A stretch of DNA of 7,456 nucleotides. Origin: an uncultured Lachnospiraceae bacterium (lineage in GTDB: Bacteria > Bacillota > Clostridia > Lachnospirales > Lachnospiraceae). The stretch spans positions 1,815-9,270 of the forward strand of contig CAJTTU010000024.1 in assembly GCA_910579325.1 (NCBI GenBank), written 5' to 3'. Position 1 is the first letter of the stretch. Each line of letters starts with the position of its first letter. Under the pieces are notes generated by a model, which saw nothing but the letters and a program-made list of their open reading frames with translations, had not been told where the DNA came from and did no database searches. Both the position numbers and the translations under genes were made by a program. Below are positions 6,237 to 7,456 of this stretch, one piece after another.

Positions 6237-6995
6237 CTAGCCCTCCGCCGCGTTGGCGATGAACATAACGGTCAGCATACAGAAAATGTACGCCTGCAAT
6301 ACGCCCGACACCCAGTCGAAATAGATCGACAGGATCGCGGGAATACCCACGTCCAGGATCGGGATCTGGGACAATACCGCGCCGACCGCGCCGGGAATCA
6401 GTCCCAGCAGCGCGGAGCTTGCCACCGCAAGAGCCGCATATACCAGAGTGTTGATTACCACGCCTGACAAAATGTTTCCGAAATGACGGAATGCCATACC
6501 GATAGGCGTCGCCACCTCTCCCAGAATGTTAAAAGGCGTAAGAATCGGAATAGGGGTCGTGAAATCCTTCAGATAACCGCCCACTCCATTGACCTTGATC
6601 TTCTGCGCGGTGATCAGGACGAATACGGTAATCGCCCACGCCATTTCCGTGGACACATCCGCCGTCGGGCTGCGCAGCCCCAGAAGACCGATCAGATTTG
6701 ACACTAGGCTGGTCGCGAAAAGGGCCGCTACAAAGGGGACGAAGTATCGGAACTTCTCACCCATATTGCCCACCACGAACTTGTTCGCCATCTCTACCAG
6801 CATCTCCGCCACTGCCTGGCGTTTAGAGATGTTCTCCGTTTTCAGGTTCCGGGTCAGCCAAATGCAAAGGCCTGTCACCACCAGCATTACCAGCCAGCTG
6901 ACCAGCATCGTCTCGGTAATCCGAAGCTGCCCCAGAACCGGCAGGTTAATCGGCGTGTCAAAAAATATTCTGGCTCCTGTAATGTCTACATCCAT
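6237..6995 (-). CDS. atpB: F1Fo ATP synthase a subunit (ion channel)
   Basis: This 252-residue membrane protein provides the two half-channels that load and unload ions on the c ring. Hydrophobic segments lie at about 28-48, 84-106, 117-133, 160-199 and 212-250. The key motif is P-I-G-M-A-F-R170-H-F-G-N-I-L-S-G. R170 is the essential Arg (E. coli R210) that faces the c-subunit Glu. F-N-I-L-G-E (155-160) and the preceding T-P-I-P-I-L-T-P are also typical. His171 follows the Arg where E. coli has Leu. Start choice: an in-frame ATG at 7028 would add 11 residues, but GGAGG at 7006-7010 lies 10 bases before the ATG at 6995. The shorter form begins MDVDITGARIFFDTPI and is preferred. The gene lies 61 bases after atpI. 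Confidence 0.96.
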   Translation of the reverse strand: MDVDITGARIFFDTPINLPVLGQLRITETMLVSWLVMLVVTGLCIWLTRNLKTENISKRQAVAEMLVEMANKFVVGNMGEKFRYFVPFVAALFATSLVSNLIGLLGLRSPTADVSTEMAWAITVFVLITAQKIKVNGVGGYLKDFTTPIPILTPFNILGEVATPIGMAFRHFGNILSGVVINTLVYAALAVASSALLGLIPGAVGAVLSQIPILDVGIPAILSIYFDWVSGVLQAYIFCMLTVMFIANAAEG

Positions 6996-7005
6996 ACTGT
7001 TTCCA

Positions 7006-7010
7006 CCTCC
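7006..7010 (-). promoter_or_regulatory. Ribosome binding site that sets the atpB start
   Basis: GGAGG (within GGGAGGTGG), 10 bases before the ATG at 6995. It lies inside the extension that an upstream ATG at 7028 would give, so it argues for the shorter protein. Confidence 0.8.
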
Positions 7011-7015
7011 CATCC

Positions 7016-7058
7016 GGCTGATGATCATGAATGTAATTTCAGCCTTTCTTATTACATT
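7016..7058 (-). promoter_or_regulatory. Two interleaved inverted repeats (possible pseudoknot) before atpB
   Basis: On the minus strand, AATGTAAT (7058-7051) is an exact complement of ATTACATT (7037-7030), and GGCTGA (7044-7039) is an exact complement of TCAGCC (7021-7016). The arms alternate, which is the order of an H-type pseudoknot: an 8-pair stem and a 6-pair stem, with connecting loops of 6, 1 and 8 bases. The structure overlaps the atpI stop codon and ends 5 bases before the atpB ribosome binding site. The pairing is seen; folding and function are inferred. Either helix could also form alone. Confidence 0.4.
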
Positions 7059-7456
7059 ACCGGTTTGCTATTCCCAGAAGCTTGATGCCGAAGCTCGGGA
7101 TAAATAAAGGTATAATTCCCGCCGCAAACTGAAAACAGGGAATTACGATGGCCAGCACCACCCACAAAAGCTGCATCAGCATCCTCTGGGTATAGCTTGC
7201 CCGCATTCTGTTCCGGGCGCTGCTCTCATCGGGGGCAGCGGCCACCTTTTGGACCGTAAGGCCCATCAGAAAAAAGTTAAGGACGGATATAAAACCGCCT
7301 GCGAGCCCTCCTAAAATAACAGTATAATCAAATGGCACGATATCCGGCACAACCAGATGCAGCAGGAAAAATCCCGCGCACATCAGCGCCACTCCCACGG
7401 CCATGATCAAGGCCACCCTCTTTGTCTCTTTTCTCACTGCCGGCTGTACTTCGCCG
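7057..7456 (-). CDS. atpI: ATP synthase subunit I (AtpI-like), probably partial at its N terminus
   Basis: This small membrane protein has four predicted helices. Numbered from a GTG at 7437, they lie at about 8-30, 38-60, 84-103 and 104-124, with a short charged loop (65-82) between the second and third. The size, the four helices, the L-G-G-L-x-G-x-x-x-x-x-x-N-F-x-x-x-x-x-T-V-Q-K pattern and the position before atpB match the ATP-synthase I family. That family is thought to help assemble the c ring and to handle Mg2+. The frame stays open to the window edge (G-E-V-Q-P-A before V-R-K-E-T). The GTG at 7437 has no ribosome binding site, so translation probably starts beyond 7456; a GTG start would give 126 residues. 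Low sequence conservation means the call rests partly on context. Confidence 0.85.
   Translation of the reverse strand, partial: GEVQPAVRKETKRVALIMAVGVALMCAGFFLLHLVVPDIVPFDYTVILGGLAGGFISVLNFFLMGLTVQKVAAAPDESSARNRMRASYTQRMLMQLLWVVLAIVIPCFQFAAGIIPLFIPSFGIKLLGIANR

Noticed and set aside
6996..7028. Eleven-residue N-terminal extension of AtpB from the ATG at 7028
   Set aside because: The GGAGG for the internal ATG at 6995 lies inside this extension, and no ribosome binding site precedes 7028; the upstream bases form inverted-repeat arms instead.
1..7456. A previously undescribed multi-gene system, mobile element or CRISPR array
   Set aside because: Every long coding stretch belongs to the standard ATP synthase operon or the adjacent decarboxylase-family gene. 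No terminal repeats, transposase, integrase or spaced repeats were found by reading both strands.

Overview
The window holds a complete F1Fo ATP synthase operon on the minus strand, read right to left: atpI (partial at the right edge), atpB, atpE, atpF, atpH, atpA, atpG, atpD, atpC. This is the classic bacterial order, with Fo membrane genes first and F1 genes second. Gaps between genes are 12-61 bases, apart from a 4-base overlap at atpF/atpH and a long 185-base gap between atpB and atpE. Downstream of atpC there is a strong hairpin that looks like the operon terminator. Beyond it, still on the minus strand, lies a near-consensus sigma-70-type promoter driving the first 42 codons of another gene. 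That gene resembles the uroporphyrinogen decarboxylase / corrinoid methyltransferase family and runs off the left edge.

Protein flavour, gene order, consistent AGGAGG-type ribosome binding sites and the mid-50s GC content (estimated by eye) suggest an anaerobic Bacillota, most likely a Lachnospiraceae/Clostridia gut-type organism. That taxonomic call is inference. No tRNA, rRNA, CRISPR array, insertion sequence or phage gene was seen.

The products form one machine. AtpB (a), AtpE (c ring) and AtpF (b) make the membrane motor. AtpH (delta) and AtpF form the stator. AtpA and AtpD form the alpha3beta3 catalytic head, AtpG (gamma) is the shaft and AtpC (epsilon) is the coupling/inhibitory subunit. 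AtpI helps assemble the c ring. The key catalytic residues are present: Walker A in alpha and beta, the beta catalytic Glu, the alpha arginine finger and the essential Arg of subunit a.

This is not a novel gene system. The main points of interest are: (1) the c subunit carries the Na+-type ligand set with two carboxylates (E33 and E66, plus T67 and Y71), predicting a sodium-coupled enzyme; (2) candidate RNA structures sit at gene junctions, namely a pseudoknot-like pair of helices just before the atpB ribosome binding site and a hairpin that displays the atpD ribosome binding site in its loop while pairing its start codon; (3) the atpB-atpE spacer is unusually long; (4) the downstream gene is clearly more AT-rich. 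The two start codons most likely to be mis-called are atpD (2192, not 2228) and atpB (6995, not 7028).
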